Source: Oligoflexia bacterium (GTDB lineage: Bacteria; Bdellovibrionota_C; UBA2361; JBGSMV01). From it: DNA of 64,000 bases. Positions 45,806 to 54,708 of the stretch are shown here, in pieces. How positions within the stretch are numbered: the first letter of the stretch is position 1; each line of letters starts with the position of its first letter. Under the pieces are notes generated by a model. That model was not told the origin of the DNA and did not search any database. It saw nothing but the letters and a program-made list of their open reading frames with translations. Made by a program: the position numbers and the translations under genes. The DNA lies in the NCBI GenBank assembly GCA_019694515.1, contig JAIBBU010000001.1:62001-126000 (forward strand), written 5' to 3'.

Positions 45806-47057
45806 CGCCGCGAATTTTTAATCCCAGTAAATGACGACGCAGCGTATCCATGGCGGTATGAGCGGCATAGATGCGAACGCGTTCGCGAGAGAAGGGGAAA
45901 TGGTGCGCAAAGGATCTGACCGTCTGTGCTTCGGCCAACCCGACGAAAAAAGTTCCGACCGGCTTCTCGGGAGTGCCGCCGTCGGGGCCCGCGATGCCGG
46001 TGACTGAGAGCGCTACATCCGAGCCTAGATTTTGCCGTGCTCCCGCCGCCATTGCGCGCGCGACCTCGTGACTGACAGCTCCGTGCTGCGCCAGCATACT
46101 TTCGGGTACTTCCAGCAGTGATTGCTTGAGTTGATTAGAGTAAGTTTGAACGCCCCCCAAAAAAAAGCGCGAAGATCCGGCGCCGTTGGTCAGCAGGTAT
46201 CCTAACAATCCTGCCGTGCACGATTCGGCCACTGCTACGGTGAGCTTGCGCTCCAACAGCAGCGCGTGCAAGGTCGAGTCTAAAGTTGATTCAGGCTCGC
46301 AGCTGTATACGGCATCCGCTCCAACCGCAGTGATGGCGCTTGTTTGAAGTTCTTTTAGATCTTCCGCGCTAATTTCGCCGCTCAGCTTGACATGAATCTC
46401 GGGGAAGCAGGCGCGATAAGAGACGCTAATCGAATGGGGAATATTTAAAGCAGCGACCCGCTCGCCAACTGTTGATTCGGGCAGTCCAAACACCTTGAAA
46501 ATAGCGCTGCGCTTCTGTGTTGCCGTAACGAAAAGTTTTGCGCTTAAGGGCAGGACGTAGGCGTTGAACATCAGCTCGAATTCCTGCGGCACCCCCGGCA
46601 GCGAAATGAGGCGCTTGCCGTGCTTGGTCTTCAAATCAAAACCGGCAGCGGTGCCGATCGGATTTGGCACTGCGGTAGCGCCTTGCGGGCGGCTTGCCTG
46701 TTTAGCATTCGAGGGATCGAAGGTTCGTTGTCTCTGTCGATAGCGTTCTTGAAGCGCCGACAGCAGTGCTGGATCCATGACCAACTCCAGGCCGTCAAAT
46801 GCTGCGACTGCTTCCCGGGTTAAATCGTCAGTGGTGGGTCCTAAGCCTCCGCTGATCACGATCAGATCGCAGCCGGCAGTCAGATACTGGAGTGCCGCAT
46901 CAATATCCGTGAGCCGGTCATCGCAGCTTAAGAAATGGGAAACTCTAAGCCCCTGCTCCGCGAACTTTCGCGCCGCAAAATTTGCGTTCGTGTCTTGGAC
47001 TCGTCCATCCAGTAGTTCCGACCCGATCGTCAATATGGCAACTGCAGGCTGAGGCAT
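45798..47057 (-). CDS. cinA: CinA: molybdopterin-binding-like domain plus NMN amidohydrolase domain
   Basis: A 419-residue two-domain protein. The N-terminal MoaB/MogA-like domain has LTIGSELLDGRVQDTNANF and VISGGLGPTTDDLTREAV. The C-terminal PncC-type domain has VAVAESCTAGLLGYLLTNGAGSSRFFLGGV and VTGIAGPDGGTPEKPVG. CinA hydrolyses ADP-ribose-type substrates and deamidates NMN, recycling pyridine nucleotides. It overlaps rlmD and is 35 bases downstream of the ROK gene. Confidence 0.95.
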   Translation of the reverse strand: MPQPAVAILTIGSELLDGRVQDTNANFAARKFAEQGLRVSHFLSCDDRLTDIDAALQYLTAGCDLIVISGGLGPTTDDLTREAVAAFDGLELVMDPALLSALQERYRQRQRTFDPSNAKQASRPQGATAVPNPIGTAAGFDLKTKHGKRLISLPGVPQEFELMFNAYVLPLSAKLFVTATQKRSAIFKVFGLPESTVGERVAALNIPHSISVSYRACFPEIHVKLSGEISAEDLKELQTSAITAVGADAVYSCEPESTLDSTLHALLLERKLTVAVAESCTAGLLGYLLTNGAGSSRFFLGGVQTYSNQLKQSLLEVPESMLAQHGAVSHEVARAMAAGARQNLGSDVALSVTGIAGPDGGTPEKPVGTFFVGLAEAQTVRSFAHHFPFSRERVRIYAAHTAMDTLRRHLLGLKIRGDV

Positions 47058-47092
47058 CGGCGCAATCTATACCATAAGGAAGGTGCGGCGGG

Positions 47093-48052
47093 CTAACCTC
47101 CGTGGCTGACATTCTGGTTTTTGCGGTACTCACTGTAAGCGATCGAAAGGGCGGCTAAATCCCCAATCTGTTCACCTAAACCCGCTGGCATTATTTTGCA
47201 GACCGCCAAGGGCTGCGCAAGTGCTTCAGCTTGCAGGCTTCGTTCCATAGCGGGGCGCAGGAATTTTTCACAGCGGGCAAAGATCGATCCGATGATGACC
47301 CGTTCTAGGTTAAGACAATCGATTAACAGCGCGAGCCCGCGTCCTAAATAATCACCCGAAATCTCCAGAATCCGAATCGCCAAGGCATCTCCCTGCTCAG
47401 CAGCTGTCCCAATCTCTTTGGCGCTGGGCGCGGCGGAGAGCGAAGTTGCACCGCGATAGGACTTGCGCTCCGCGGCGCCGAGTTGCGCAATTCCCCCACC
47501 GGAGCAGAAGCCTTCGAAGCTACCCGCCTTACGGCAGCCGATCGGACCCTCCGGAGCTAGACGAAAATGTCCAATCTCTCCCGCGTAACAGTTAGCGCCG
47601 CGATAGATCTGGCCATTCAAAATCAGCCCGGCGCCCATGCCCGTGCCGAAAGTCAAAAACGCCATATGTCGGCAGCCCTTTCCAGCGCCGAAACAATACT
47701 CAGCTAAGGCCCCGGCGTTCGCATCGTTATCGAGGTAAGCCGGAAGGGAAAATTCGCGGCTGAAGATCTCAACGATCGGCACATCCACCCAGGATTTCAG
47801 GTTAGCGGGTGATTGGATTATGCCGAGGTCCGGGTCGAGCGGCGAGCCGCAGGCAATACCGATCGCTTTGACTGTATTACGGCCTCTAAGTAGCTCATGC
47901 GCGCTGGTAAGCAGCGCCTTAATGCAGTCCTCAGGTCCAGCGGGCTCATTGGTGGGGAAGCTACGCTTGTCGAGCAGCATACCATTCTGATCTCCGAGAC
48001 AGACCGCAGATTTGGTGCCACCGATATCGACACCCAGATAATGCGTAGCCAT
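47093..48052 (-). CDS. ROK family sugar kinase with degenerate zinc motif
   Basis: A protein of 319 residues. The ATP-binding motif GVDIGGTKSAV is at residues 7-17, and LDNDANAGALAEY includes the catalytic base D110. The ROK zinc motif CxCGxxGCxE is largely lost: after His162 the sequence is GCRKAGSFE, so only Cys173 remains of three cysteines. The family covers glucokinase, N-acetylglucosamine and N-acetylmannosamine kinases and repressors; no DNA-binding domain is present here. The gap to cinA is 35 bases. Confidence 0.88.
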   Translation of the reverse strand: MATHYLGVDIGGTKSAVCLGDQNGMLLDKRSFPTNEPAGPEDCIKALLTSAHELLRGRNTVKAIGIACGSPLDPDLGIIQSPANLKSWVDVPIVEIFSREFSLPAYLDNDANAGALAEYCFGAGKGCRHMAFLTFGTGMGAGLILNGQIYRGANCYAGEIGHFRLAPEGPIGCRKAGSFEGFCSGGGIAQLGAAERKSYRGATSLSAAPSAKEIGTAAEQGDALAIRILEISGDYLGRGLALLIDCLNLERVIIGSIFARCEKFLRPAMERSLQAEALAQPLAVCKIMPAGLGEQIGDLAALSIAYSEYRKNQNVSHGG

Positions 48053-48126
48053 ACGGAAATTATAGTTCTGATCTTCCGTGAAATAGAAGATCGATTAGTG
48101 GCGCGCTGTTTGAAAAAGGAGGTCTG

Positions 48127-49488
48127 CTAAGCCTTGCTATGCAGCCGCAGCTCCGCATACATCTCGGCGGTGCGGCTCTGCTCGTTTCTTAACAGCTCCA
48201 GCCGAGCTTCTAAGATACCGGCAGGGATACGCTGATTTTCCGGATTAAGAACCGGGAGCTGCGTGCGCATTGGATCGACATACTTACCGCGGTCATAAAG
48301 ACTAAAATGCAGATGTGGACCGGTAGCCAGACCGGTCATGCCCACGGCACCAATCACGTCACCTCTCGAAATGCGGGCGCCCTTTCTGATGCCCGGAGCG
48401 ATGCGCGAGAGGTGCAGGTACGCAGTCGACCAGCGATTGTCGTGGCGGATCTTGATCATATTACCGCTTCCACCATTATATCCTGCGAATTCCACTACTC
48501 CATCGGCGACAGTTCTCACCGCGGTTCCGGTAGGAGCAGCGAAGTCTACACCTTGATGTGGACGTTTGAATTTTAGTACCGGATGGAAGCGCGCACCGGA
48601 AAAAACTGAAGAGATGCGGGTGAACTTGACTGGATACCGCAGGAAGTAGTTGCCGAGCAGATCGCCGTTTTGATCGTAATAGCGGAGTTTTCCGTCGGAC
48701 CCTTCGAACGCGATCGCGGCATACATTTTCCCGGATACAGTAATCGAGGCAGCCAGAATCGTCCCGGCCCCCACGGACTCTCCCGAGTCCAGCTCGCGTT
48801 TTTCTGAGTAGACTACTGAATATGTATCACCGACCTGCAGATCCCGCCCGAATTCGATCTTATCGCCGAACAGATCGACGAAATTATCAATCACATCGTA
48901 TGGGATATCCTGCTGCAGTGCAGATTCGACCAAAGAAGATGTGATGTAGCCTGAAGCAGTACGTTCTGATTCTTCGATCTTGGCGTTATGGATGTAAGCG
49001 GTAAAGCCGGAGGTGCGCGATCCGTCTAAAAGCAGCGTCCTGCCGGCGCCGAGATCGCGGCTGAAACCAACAATCTCACCGCGCGGAGAAAGTACTAGCT
49101 GCACCGTTTCGCCGCTGCGCAGTTTATGTGCATCGTCGCTGAGACCTTGTAGCGCGCGCTCGGCCAAAAGGGCTGAGCTAAAATTGCCACCGAAACGGGA
49201 CCAAATCTTGGCGAGCGTATCGCCTTTGCGCACGAGATGTCCTACCTCGGCAGTACGACGGGTGCGGCTGGGGAGCAGCGCGTTGGAACTAAATAAGTTG
49301 TGGGCAAACTCTCGTGACGCGCGCAGGGCACTACGGCTGCTCTTGAAGGTGGCTGTGGCGAGGGAGCCAACGCCGCCGTCATCCGACCACCACTTGCTGG
49401 ATAAGCTTAGTGATAGCGGTATGCAAATAGTGATGAAAATTAACCCTAGTAAAACCCGTGGGTTAGCCGTAACCTGCTTAAATATCAT
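48127..49488 (-). CDS. M23 family metallopeptidase (LysM-like and OapA/Csd3-type region)
   Basis: A 453-residue envelope protein. A single N-terminal hydrophobic segment (FITICIPLSLSLS) is followed by a LysM/OapA-like module (HLVRKGDTLAKIWSRFG), an intermediate domain, and the LytM/M23 peptidase with HQGVDFAAP and HLHF zinc motifs. This order matches the MepM/ShyA/Csd3 DD-endopeptidases that cut peptidoglycan cross-links. It is expected in the periplasm, anchored to the inner membrane. It lies upstream of the ROK gene with a 74-base gap. Confidence 0.92.
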   Translation of the reverse strand: MIFKQVTANPRVLLGLIFITICIPLSLSLSSKWWSDDGGVGSLATATFKSSRSALRASREFAHNLFSSNALLPSRTRRTAEVGHLVRKGDTLAKIWSRFGGNFSSALLAERALQGLSDDAHKLRSGETVQLVLSPRGEIVGFSRDLGAGRTLLLDGSRTSGFTAYIHNAKIEESERTASGYITSSLVESALQQDIPYDVIDNFVDLFGDKIEFGRDLQVGDTYSVVYSEKRELDSGESVGAGTILAASITVSGKMYAAIAFEGSDGKLRYYDQNGDLLGNYFLRYPVKFTRISSVFSGARFHPVLKFKRPHQGVDFAAPTGTAVRTVADGVVEFAGYNGGSGNMIKIRHDNRWSTAYLHLSRIAPGIRKGARISRGDVIGAVGMTGLATGPHLHFSLYDRGKYVDPMRTQLPVLNPENQRIPAGILEARLELLRNEQSRTAEMYAELRLHSKA

Positions 49489-49597
49489 GCAACTGAAGAT
49501 TATCGATACTTTAGCGTCGCGAACAAGGGCTTTAGTGCAATTAAGGTGCCCAACAGAACGTTGTTTATTTTTTTAGCTCGAAATAGATTGAACAGAG

Positions 49598-50020
49598 ATG
49601 GCGGCGTTGATCGGCTTAGATATTGGAGACAAGCGCGTCGGGGTGGCAATTTGTAGCGCGGGCAGCTTCTTGGCGGTACCCCTCACGATCTTAGAGCGCG
49701 CGCAGGGTCGGGCAGAGGATGCCATCGTTAAGCTGGTGACTGAGCACCAAGCACAAACGATCGTGGTCGGGCTGCCATTGGATGAGGCTGGTAACCCGAC
49801 TCCGCAGTCAAAAAAGATTGAAAATTTTTGTAGACGATTGGCGCGGCGCGTGGATTCCAAGCTGGTGTATGTCGACGAATACGCAAGTTCGGAGGAAAGC
49901 CGGGAACAGCTGGCTCAGACCAGAGGGCGCTCGGCGCTCCGCGCTAGGGTAGATAGCTACGCCGCAACGCTAATTCTGCAATCGTATCTTGATAGTATGG
50001 GCCAAGCGGGGGAAAGATAG
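49598..50020 (+). CDS. ruvX: Putative pre-16S rRNA nuclease / Holliday junction resolvase YqgF
   Basis: A protein of 140 residues with the RNase H-like fold of RuvX/YqgF. Metal-ligand motifs are LDIGDKRVGVA, the middle VVGLPLDEAGNPTPQS and DEYASSEES, and the final acidic residue is in VDSYAATLILQ. Members process pre-16S rRNA ends or have been linked to recombination. The ATG has only a weak AGAG upstream, and TTGTTT-N17-TAGATT just before it could produce a leaderless mRNA. Confidence 0.93.
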   Translation: MAALIGLDIGDKRVGVAICSAGSFLAVPLTILERAQGRAEDAIVKLVTEHQAQTIVVGLPLDEAGNPTPQSKKIENFCRRLARRVDSKLVYVDEYASSEESREQLAQTRGRSALRARVDSYAATLILQSYLDSMGQAGER

Positions 50021-50142
50021 TACAGGCTGGCAAAGGCCGCTTCTAAAGCAGCACGGAAAAGAAGTAGTCCGAGGAGACGCCTCTAACAGAGGATACTGGC
50101 CCGCAGGCGTCAGGGATTGAATACGCCCTCGCGCTTAACTGA

Positions 50143-50158
50143 ATTCGAATAGTCGAAT
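50143..50158 (+). promoter_or_regulatory. Hairpin just before the mltG start
   Basis: ATTCGA and TCGAAT form a perfect 6-bp stem with an ATAG loop, ending five bases before the ATG at 50164, where a Shine-Dalgarno would be expected and none is seen. A second structure, GACGCCT (50076-50082) with AGGCGTC (50105-50111) and a nested CCTCT/AGAGG stem, lies further upstream. Confidence 0.4.
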
Positions 50159-50163
50159 GAGCC

Positions 50164-51189
50164 ATGAATAGTAAAATTGTCGCGTTACGAACAGTTTCTC
50201 TGGTCTTAGTGCCGATTGTTGTGGCGCTGCTGGTGTACCGATTTTTGGTCGGCGCGATCGCTACACCCGCCGATCCGGCTAACACCACAGAGGTTTCGGT
50301 TGAGATCCAACCCGGCATGACCTTCAGAGATGTTTGCCGCACCTTAAAGGAGCGCGGCATAATCCGCTACTCCAGGGGACTTGAAATTCTCGCCAAAATC
50401 AAAGGCAAGCCAACCGATAAGATCAGCTCAGGAGAATACATGCTTTCTGCTGCGATGGAGCCGGGAGCCATTCTCGAAAAATTGGTATCGGGAGATATCG
50501 TCAAACGCAAAGTCATGTTGGTTGAAGGCATGACCATCGCAGATTTGGCACGCGTCGTTGGCGAGTCCGGTTTGATCCCGGCCGAGGAAATGACCAGAGC
50601 CCTAAAGGATCAAGGACTGCTCGCTCGCGCAGGGATTTCATCGCCAAGTTTCGAAGGATATCTTGATCCCGAGACTTACATCTTTTCCCGGCCCGTTACG
50701 GCGCAAGAAATCATTTGGAAGATGCTGCTGCAGGCCGAATCGAAATGGCCGCAAGAATTTACCGACCAGGCCGATAAGCTCGGTCTCTCACGACATGAGG
50801 TCTTGACCCTCGCTTCTGTCATACAGAAGGAGTCAGGCAAGGCCGACGAGTATGCAACGATCTCCTCGGTGTTTCACAATCGCCTTAAAGCAGGAATGAA
50901 ATTACAGTCGGATCCGACCGTGATCTACGGACTCCAAAACTTCAACGGGAATTTAACCAAGGAAGATCTGCAGAATCCCCATCCCTATAATACCTACGTT
51001 AATTTTGGGCTGCCGCCGGCGCCGATCTGCAACCCCAACGTGGCCGCGATCCGAGCGGCCCTGTTTCCGACCGAAACTCAGTACCTGTTCTTTGTCGCTG
51101 ATGGCAGTGGCGGCCACACCTTCTCGGCAACTTTGACCGAACACAACGAAGCGGTGCAGCGCATAATTGGTGGAATCGAAAAGAAATAG
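50164..51189 (+). CDS. mltG: Endolytic murein transglycosylase MltG
   Basis: A 341-residue protein with an N-terminal membrane anchor (VSLVLVPIVVALLVYRFLVG), a LysM-like subdomain (PGMTFRDVCRTLKERGII), and the YceG-like catalytic domain. The catalytic glutamate is in LASVIQKESG, followed by VFHNRLKAGMKLQSDPTVIYG and YNTYVNFGLPPAPICNP. MltG cleaves nascent glycan strands and acts as a terminase. It lies 143 bases downstream of ruvX, a common pairing. Confidence 0.95.
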   Translation: MNSKIVALRTVSLVLVPIVVALLVYRFLVGAIATPADPANTTEVSVEIQPGMTFRDVCRTLKERGIIRYSRGLEILAKIKGKPTDKISSGEYMLSAAMEPGAILEKLVSGDIVKRKVMLVEGMTIADLARVVGESGLIPAEEMTRALKDQGLLARAGISSPSFEGYLDPETYIFSRPVTAQEIIWKMLLQAESKWPQEFTDQADKLGLSRHEVLTLASVIQKESGKADEYATISSVFHNRLKAGMKLQSDPTVIYGLQNFNGNLTKEDLQNPHPYNTYVNFGLPPAPICNPNVAAIRAALFPTETQYLFFVADGSGGHTFSATLTEHNEAVQRIIGGIEKK

Positions 51190-51243
51190 CCGCGCTTCAC
51201 TCCACCGCTCGAACTCTGGCAAATACTGAGCTACAATTCATGG

Positions 51244-53145
51244 ATGCAGTTAAGAGCCGCAATTGAAGCACTAGCGGTGCGCCTAGCCAAAATACGGCGG
51301 TTAAATCTGCTGGCCTTGGTCGTCAGTGCGTTATCTTACGGCGCTTTAGCTGCTTATCTTGGCGCGCTTTATTCGCGAAGTTTGGCGCTGCTGATTCTAA
51401 TAGTGATGTTCGGACTAATCGTGCTGCTGCTGCGGCGCGCGACGCGGGCAGAGTCAGTCGACCGGTTCGAAGCGGCCCAGTTAATTGACCGGCAATATAA
51501 AACGGCGGATCGAACGCTGGCCCTGGTTGATCTGGCAGGCGCGGAGAGCACCGGCCCGGTGGGAACGTTCTTTAAACGCGTAAGTAAAGAGATCGACCTG
51601 CAGGCGCTAAAGGGACAACCCTCAGTGCAGAGCGAATTCGCCGATCCCCGAGCGCAGCTGATTGCGGCGCAGCTAGAGCCGCTCCTTGACGGAATGAATA
51701 TAAACGAGCTGTCCCCGCTGCGGCTCCGTACCGGAGTACGCAAGCTCTTTCTGCCTGTTCCGATTGTATGGCTGGCCTTTGCAATACTTTTTGGTACCCG
51801 TTATTTTTCTCCGCCCGTGCTGGAAAACCCACTGGCGCAGGCGATCGCCAATTTGATTGAGCAGCAGAAGCTGCCCGAGCAGTTAAAGGACAGGATGTCA
51901 GAACTGGCGCAGCTCCTAGATAGCGCCGATGCAGATGAACTTGAAATTGAAGAGGCCCTGCATGCCGCGGAAGAGGAGCTGAAGCTGGCGGTTGAGAACG
52001 AGAAGCTCACGGCCAAGGAAAAGATCGTTGAAAAGCAGGAGCTCAAGCAGGATTCAGAAAAGATTGCTCCCACTCCAACCCCAAAGGCGGAGCCTACTCC
52101 GGCGCCCAAGCAGGCAGAGCAAGATAAGAAGAAACAGGATCAGGATCAAAATCAGAAGCAGGATCAAAAATCGGCGGAAAAACAGGATCAGACAGGCGAA
52201 GGCAGCAATCAGGGAGAGCAGGGCCAAAAGGAGCAGCAACAGAAGGGCGACTCCGCAAAAGAGGATCAAGGGCAGGACTCTGGCGGCGAAAAAGGCCAGG
52301 GACAGAAGGGCCAGGGCGGCGAAGGCCAATCTGAAGGCGAGAAGCAAGCTGGCGATCAAGGCAAAGGCGGAGAGGGCAGCGAGGCCGGCGAGTCGGGAAA
52401 GGGTCAAAATGGCGAACCGCAACAGGGCGATTCGAAGGGCGATGGATCCAAGGATGGTCAATCGAAAGAAGGCAAGGGTGAGAACGCGCAGGGAGGCAGT
52501 GGCGGCTCAGAAGGGCAGGCGCTCAATCAAGCTCAGCAGGTGTTAGATCAGGTCAAGCAAGAGGTCGAAAAGAAAGCTGCAGGCGAGAAGTCCGGGCAGC
52601 AGCAGAATAAGTCCGGTGCTGCGAAGCCGGGAGAAGGAGAGAATCAACCTGGCGGCGAACAGGGCGCTGCAAAACAGGCCCAGTCCAAGCAGCCGGGACA
52701 AGCTAAATCGAAATCAAACCAACCCAATTCGGAAAGTAAAGCAGCCAAAGATCAGAAGGAGGATCAAAGCGGCAATGGCGCAAGCGGCGCCCAAAAAGCA
52801 CAGGACACCGAACAGCGCTCGAATGCTGGAGATTCGGATGCCGAGAAAAGCTCCCTACCGACACAGGCTGAAGCCGGCCAACACGCTGGTGAACTTGGGC
52901 CGGAAACCGGTCTTGGTGAGAACAAGGGATTCAAGGACACAGAGGTAAAACCGGGTGACGAGAAATATGATGCGAGTAAGGCGCAGGGTTCCGGAGAACT
53001 ATCTCGAAATCCAAACGAAGCGCGCACCAAGACGGACCTGGCTGATGTGAAGCTTGCCAAGCCCGAGGCAGCTAAAGGCAAGGAGGAGCAGCAAATCCCC
53101 TTGGAATATAGAGATCTAATGGAGTCGTCAGGCCGTAGTCAGTAG
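51244..53145 (+). CDS. DUF4175-like membrane protein with a long low-complexity tail
   Basis: A protein of 633 residues. Residues 21-64 form two membrane spans and 170-187 a third; between them is a soluble helical region. Residues 200-275 look like a coiled coil. From about 276 to 600 the chain is made nearly entirely of K, Q, E, G, S, D, N and A, with one short helical island (ALNQAQQVLDQVKQEVEK). The C-terminus IPLEYRDLMESS resembles the DUF4175 end. A TACAAT box ends seven bases before the ATG. It opens the MoxR/vWA cluster, and the pattern recalls membrane scaffold proteins found with it. Confidence 0.7.
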   Translation: MQLRAAIEALAVRLAKIRRLNLLALVVSALSYGALAAYLGALYSRSLALLILIVMFGLIVLLLRRATRAESVDRFEAAQLIDRQYKTADRTLALVDLAGAESTGPVGTFFKRVSKEIDLQALKGQPSVQSEFADPRAQLIAAQLEPLLDGMNINELSPLRLRTGVRKLFLPVPIVWLAFAILFGTRYFSPPVLENPLAQAIANLIEQQKLPEQLKDRMSELAQLLDSADADELEIEEALHAAEEELKLAVENEKLTAKEKIVEKQELKQDSEKIAPTPTPKAEPTPAPKQAEQDKKKQDQDQNQKQDQKSAEKQDQTGEGSNQGEQGQKEQQQKGDSAKEDQGQDSGGEKGQGQKGQGGEGQSEGEKQAGDQGKGGEGSEAGESGKGQNGEPQQGDSKGDGSKDGQSKEGKGENAQGGSGGSEGQALNQAQQVLDQVKQEVEKKAAGEKSGQQQNKSGAAKPGEGENQPGGEQGAAKQAQSKQPGQAKSKSNQPNSESKAAKDQKEDQSGNGASGAQKAQDTEQRSNAGDSDAEKSSLPTQAEAGQHAGELGPETGLGENKGFKDTEVKPGDEKYDASKAQGSGELSRNPNEARTKTDLADVKLAKPEAAKGKEEQQIPLEYRDLMESSGRSQ

Positions 53146-53178
53146 CCCTTCCACAAATGGTATGTTAAAAAGCATGGC

Positions 53179-54192
53179 ATGGAATCCGCCCCATTCGGCT
53201 CGCGAGAAGCGCTAGAGCGCGAAGTTAAAAATTTCCGTGATGTGTTCGATCGGCTGCATGCTGAAGTCAGCAGAGTAATCGTGGGCAACCGTGAGGTCGT
53301 AACCAGAACTCTGGGAGCGGTTTTTGCGGGCGGTCATGTTTTGTTGGAGGGGGTGCCGGGAGTTGGCAAGACGCTATTGGTCAAGTCGATCGCGCGGGCT
53401 CTGGGTTTGTCATTCAAACGGATCCAATTTACCCCCGATTTGATGCCTTCGGATGTAACCGGTACACAGGTGCTGACAGAGGGTGAGAATGGACGCCGCT
53501 CGTTTGTCTTTAAGCCCGGCCCCATCTTCGGCAATATCGTATTGGCAGATGAAATTAACCGTGCCACTCCCAAGACCCAGTCGGCATTGTTGGAAGCGAT
53601 GGAGGAGCGCCAGATTACCGTATTGGGCGAGACCCATATTCTACCAACGCCCTTTTTTGTGTTGGCAACCCAAAATCCGGTTGAGCTCGAAGGTACATAT
53701 CCTCTGCCCGAAGCGCAGCTTGATCGGTTCATGATTAAGATCTTAGTCGGCGCGCCTAGCTCACCCGAACTCAAGGAGGTTTTGGCGCGCACGACTGGAA
53801 CTCAAGTTCCGGAAGCGCAATGTGTGCTGACGGCGGAGAATACCGAGAGAACCATCTCCGCGATGAAACTATTGGTGCGTCAGGTTGTGGTCGCTGATCC
53901 CATGCAGGAGGTGCTGGTGCGAATGATCGCAGCGCTTACACCATCGCACCAGTTTGCAACCGAACTCACCAAACGATATGTGCGGTTCGGGCCCGGTCCG
54001 CGCGGAGCGCAGGCCTTGATGATGATGGCCAAGGTCTCAGCGATTATTGATGGCCGTATCAATATGTCATTCGAGGATATCAAGAGTTCGATCGCTGCGG
54101 CGCTGCGCCACCGTCTGATTCTCAATTTTCAGGCTGAGGCCGATGAGGTTTCGGCGGATAAGATTATCGAAGAAGTGAAGAACGCTCGGTAG
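53179..54192 (+). CDS. MoxR-family AAA+ ATPase
   Basis: A 337-residue AAA+ protein. Walker A is EGVPGVGKTLLVK at residues 57-69, Walker B is NIVLADEINRATPKTQSALLEAM, and LPTPFFVLATQNPVELEGTYPLPEAQLDRF is the sensor region of the MoxR group. MoxR proteins act as chaperone-like machines for complexes with vWA-domain partners, which follow here. It lies 33 bases after the low-complexity protein. Confidence 0.95.
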   Translation: MESAPFGSREALEREVKNFRDVFDRLHAEVSRVIVGNREVVTRTLGAVFAGGHVLLEGVPGVGKTLLVKSIARALGLSFKRIQFTPDLMPSDVTGTQVLTEGENGRRSFVFKPGPIFGNIVLADEINRATPKTQSALLEAMEERQITVLGETHILPTPFFVLATQNPVELEGTYPLPEAQLDRFMIKILVGAPSSPELKEVLARTTGTQVPEAQCVLTAENTERTISAMKLLVRQVVVADPMQEVLVRMIAALTPSHQFATELTKRYVRFGPGPRGAQALMMMAKVSAIIDGRINMSFEDIKSSIAAALRHRLILNFQAEADEVSADKIIEEVKNAR

Positions 54193-54221
54193 TTAAAGGC
54201 CTCTTTTTTTAATGAGGGAAA

Positions 54222-54707
54222 ATGGAAAACACCGAAGGATGCTGTGGAACTGCTGGTCAACCTTGTGGTTTTAAATGTCCACTCACGGGATTCCAGTTCT
54301 GCTTCAATAAAGCGTTTGTTGTAGCAGCGCTTATTTTAGTGGTTTGGAACAATCTTTTTGCCTGGTATTGGCACGGCGTGCTGCTGAGCCCGTTCTATCA
54401 GGCGACCGCGGCCTTATGGCGCGCGCCGGCTGAAATGAAAACCGCAGCGCTAAACGGCGGGATAGCGCTTTTCTCCATTATGGCCGCCTATATCTTCGTC
54501 AAGGGATATGAGGGCCGCGGCTGGCGTGAAGGGCTGCGCTTCGGGATCATCATGACCTTGATGTTCTTCGGCATGGGGCTCGTCACCTACGCCACACAGC
54601 CGATTCCATTTGATATTATACTGCGGTGGTCGCTCGGCGATCTAATTAGCTATTCAATTGGCGGAATACTTCTCACCTTTATCTTGCCGAAGCTAAAAGC
54701 GTGCTGA
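54222..54707 (+). CDS. Four-span membrane protein of unknown function
   Basis: A protein of 161 residues. The N-terminus holds four cysteines in a short stretch (GCCGTAG, CGFKC) and then four predicted spans: FVVAALILVVWNNLFAWYW, AALNGGIALFSIMAAYIFV, FGIIMTLMFFGMGLVTYA and DLISYSIGGILLTFIL. The FVKGYEGRGWREGLRFG segment resembles uncharacterised bacterial membrane proteins. The N-terminal cysteines could bind a metal. It lies between moxR and the DUF58 gene; one base separates it from the latter. Confidence 0.7.
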   Translation: MENTEGCCGTAGQPCGFKCPLTGFQFCFNKAFVVAALILVVWNNLFAWYWHGVLLSPFYQATAALWRAPAEMKTAALNGGIALFSIMAAYIFVKGYEGRGWREGLRFGIIMTLMFFGMGLVTYATQPIPFDIILRWSLGDLISYSIGGILLTFILPKLKAC

Positions 54708-54708
54708 G

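Noticed and set aside
51992-52546. A long Arg-rich reading frame inside the low-complexity gene
   Set aside because: It is the shifted frame of the K/Q/E/G-rich tail; its composition follows from the same codons and it has no start signal or family.
52060-53000. Repeat-rich DNA that might look like a tandem array or CRISPR
   Set aside because: The repetition reflects a short list of codons in one open frame; there are no regular repeat-spacer units.
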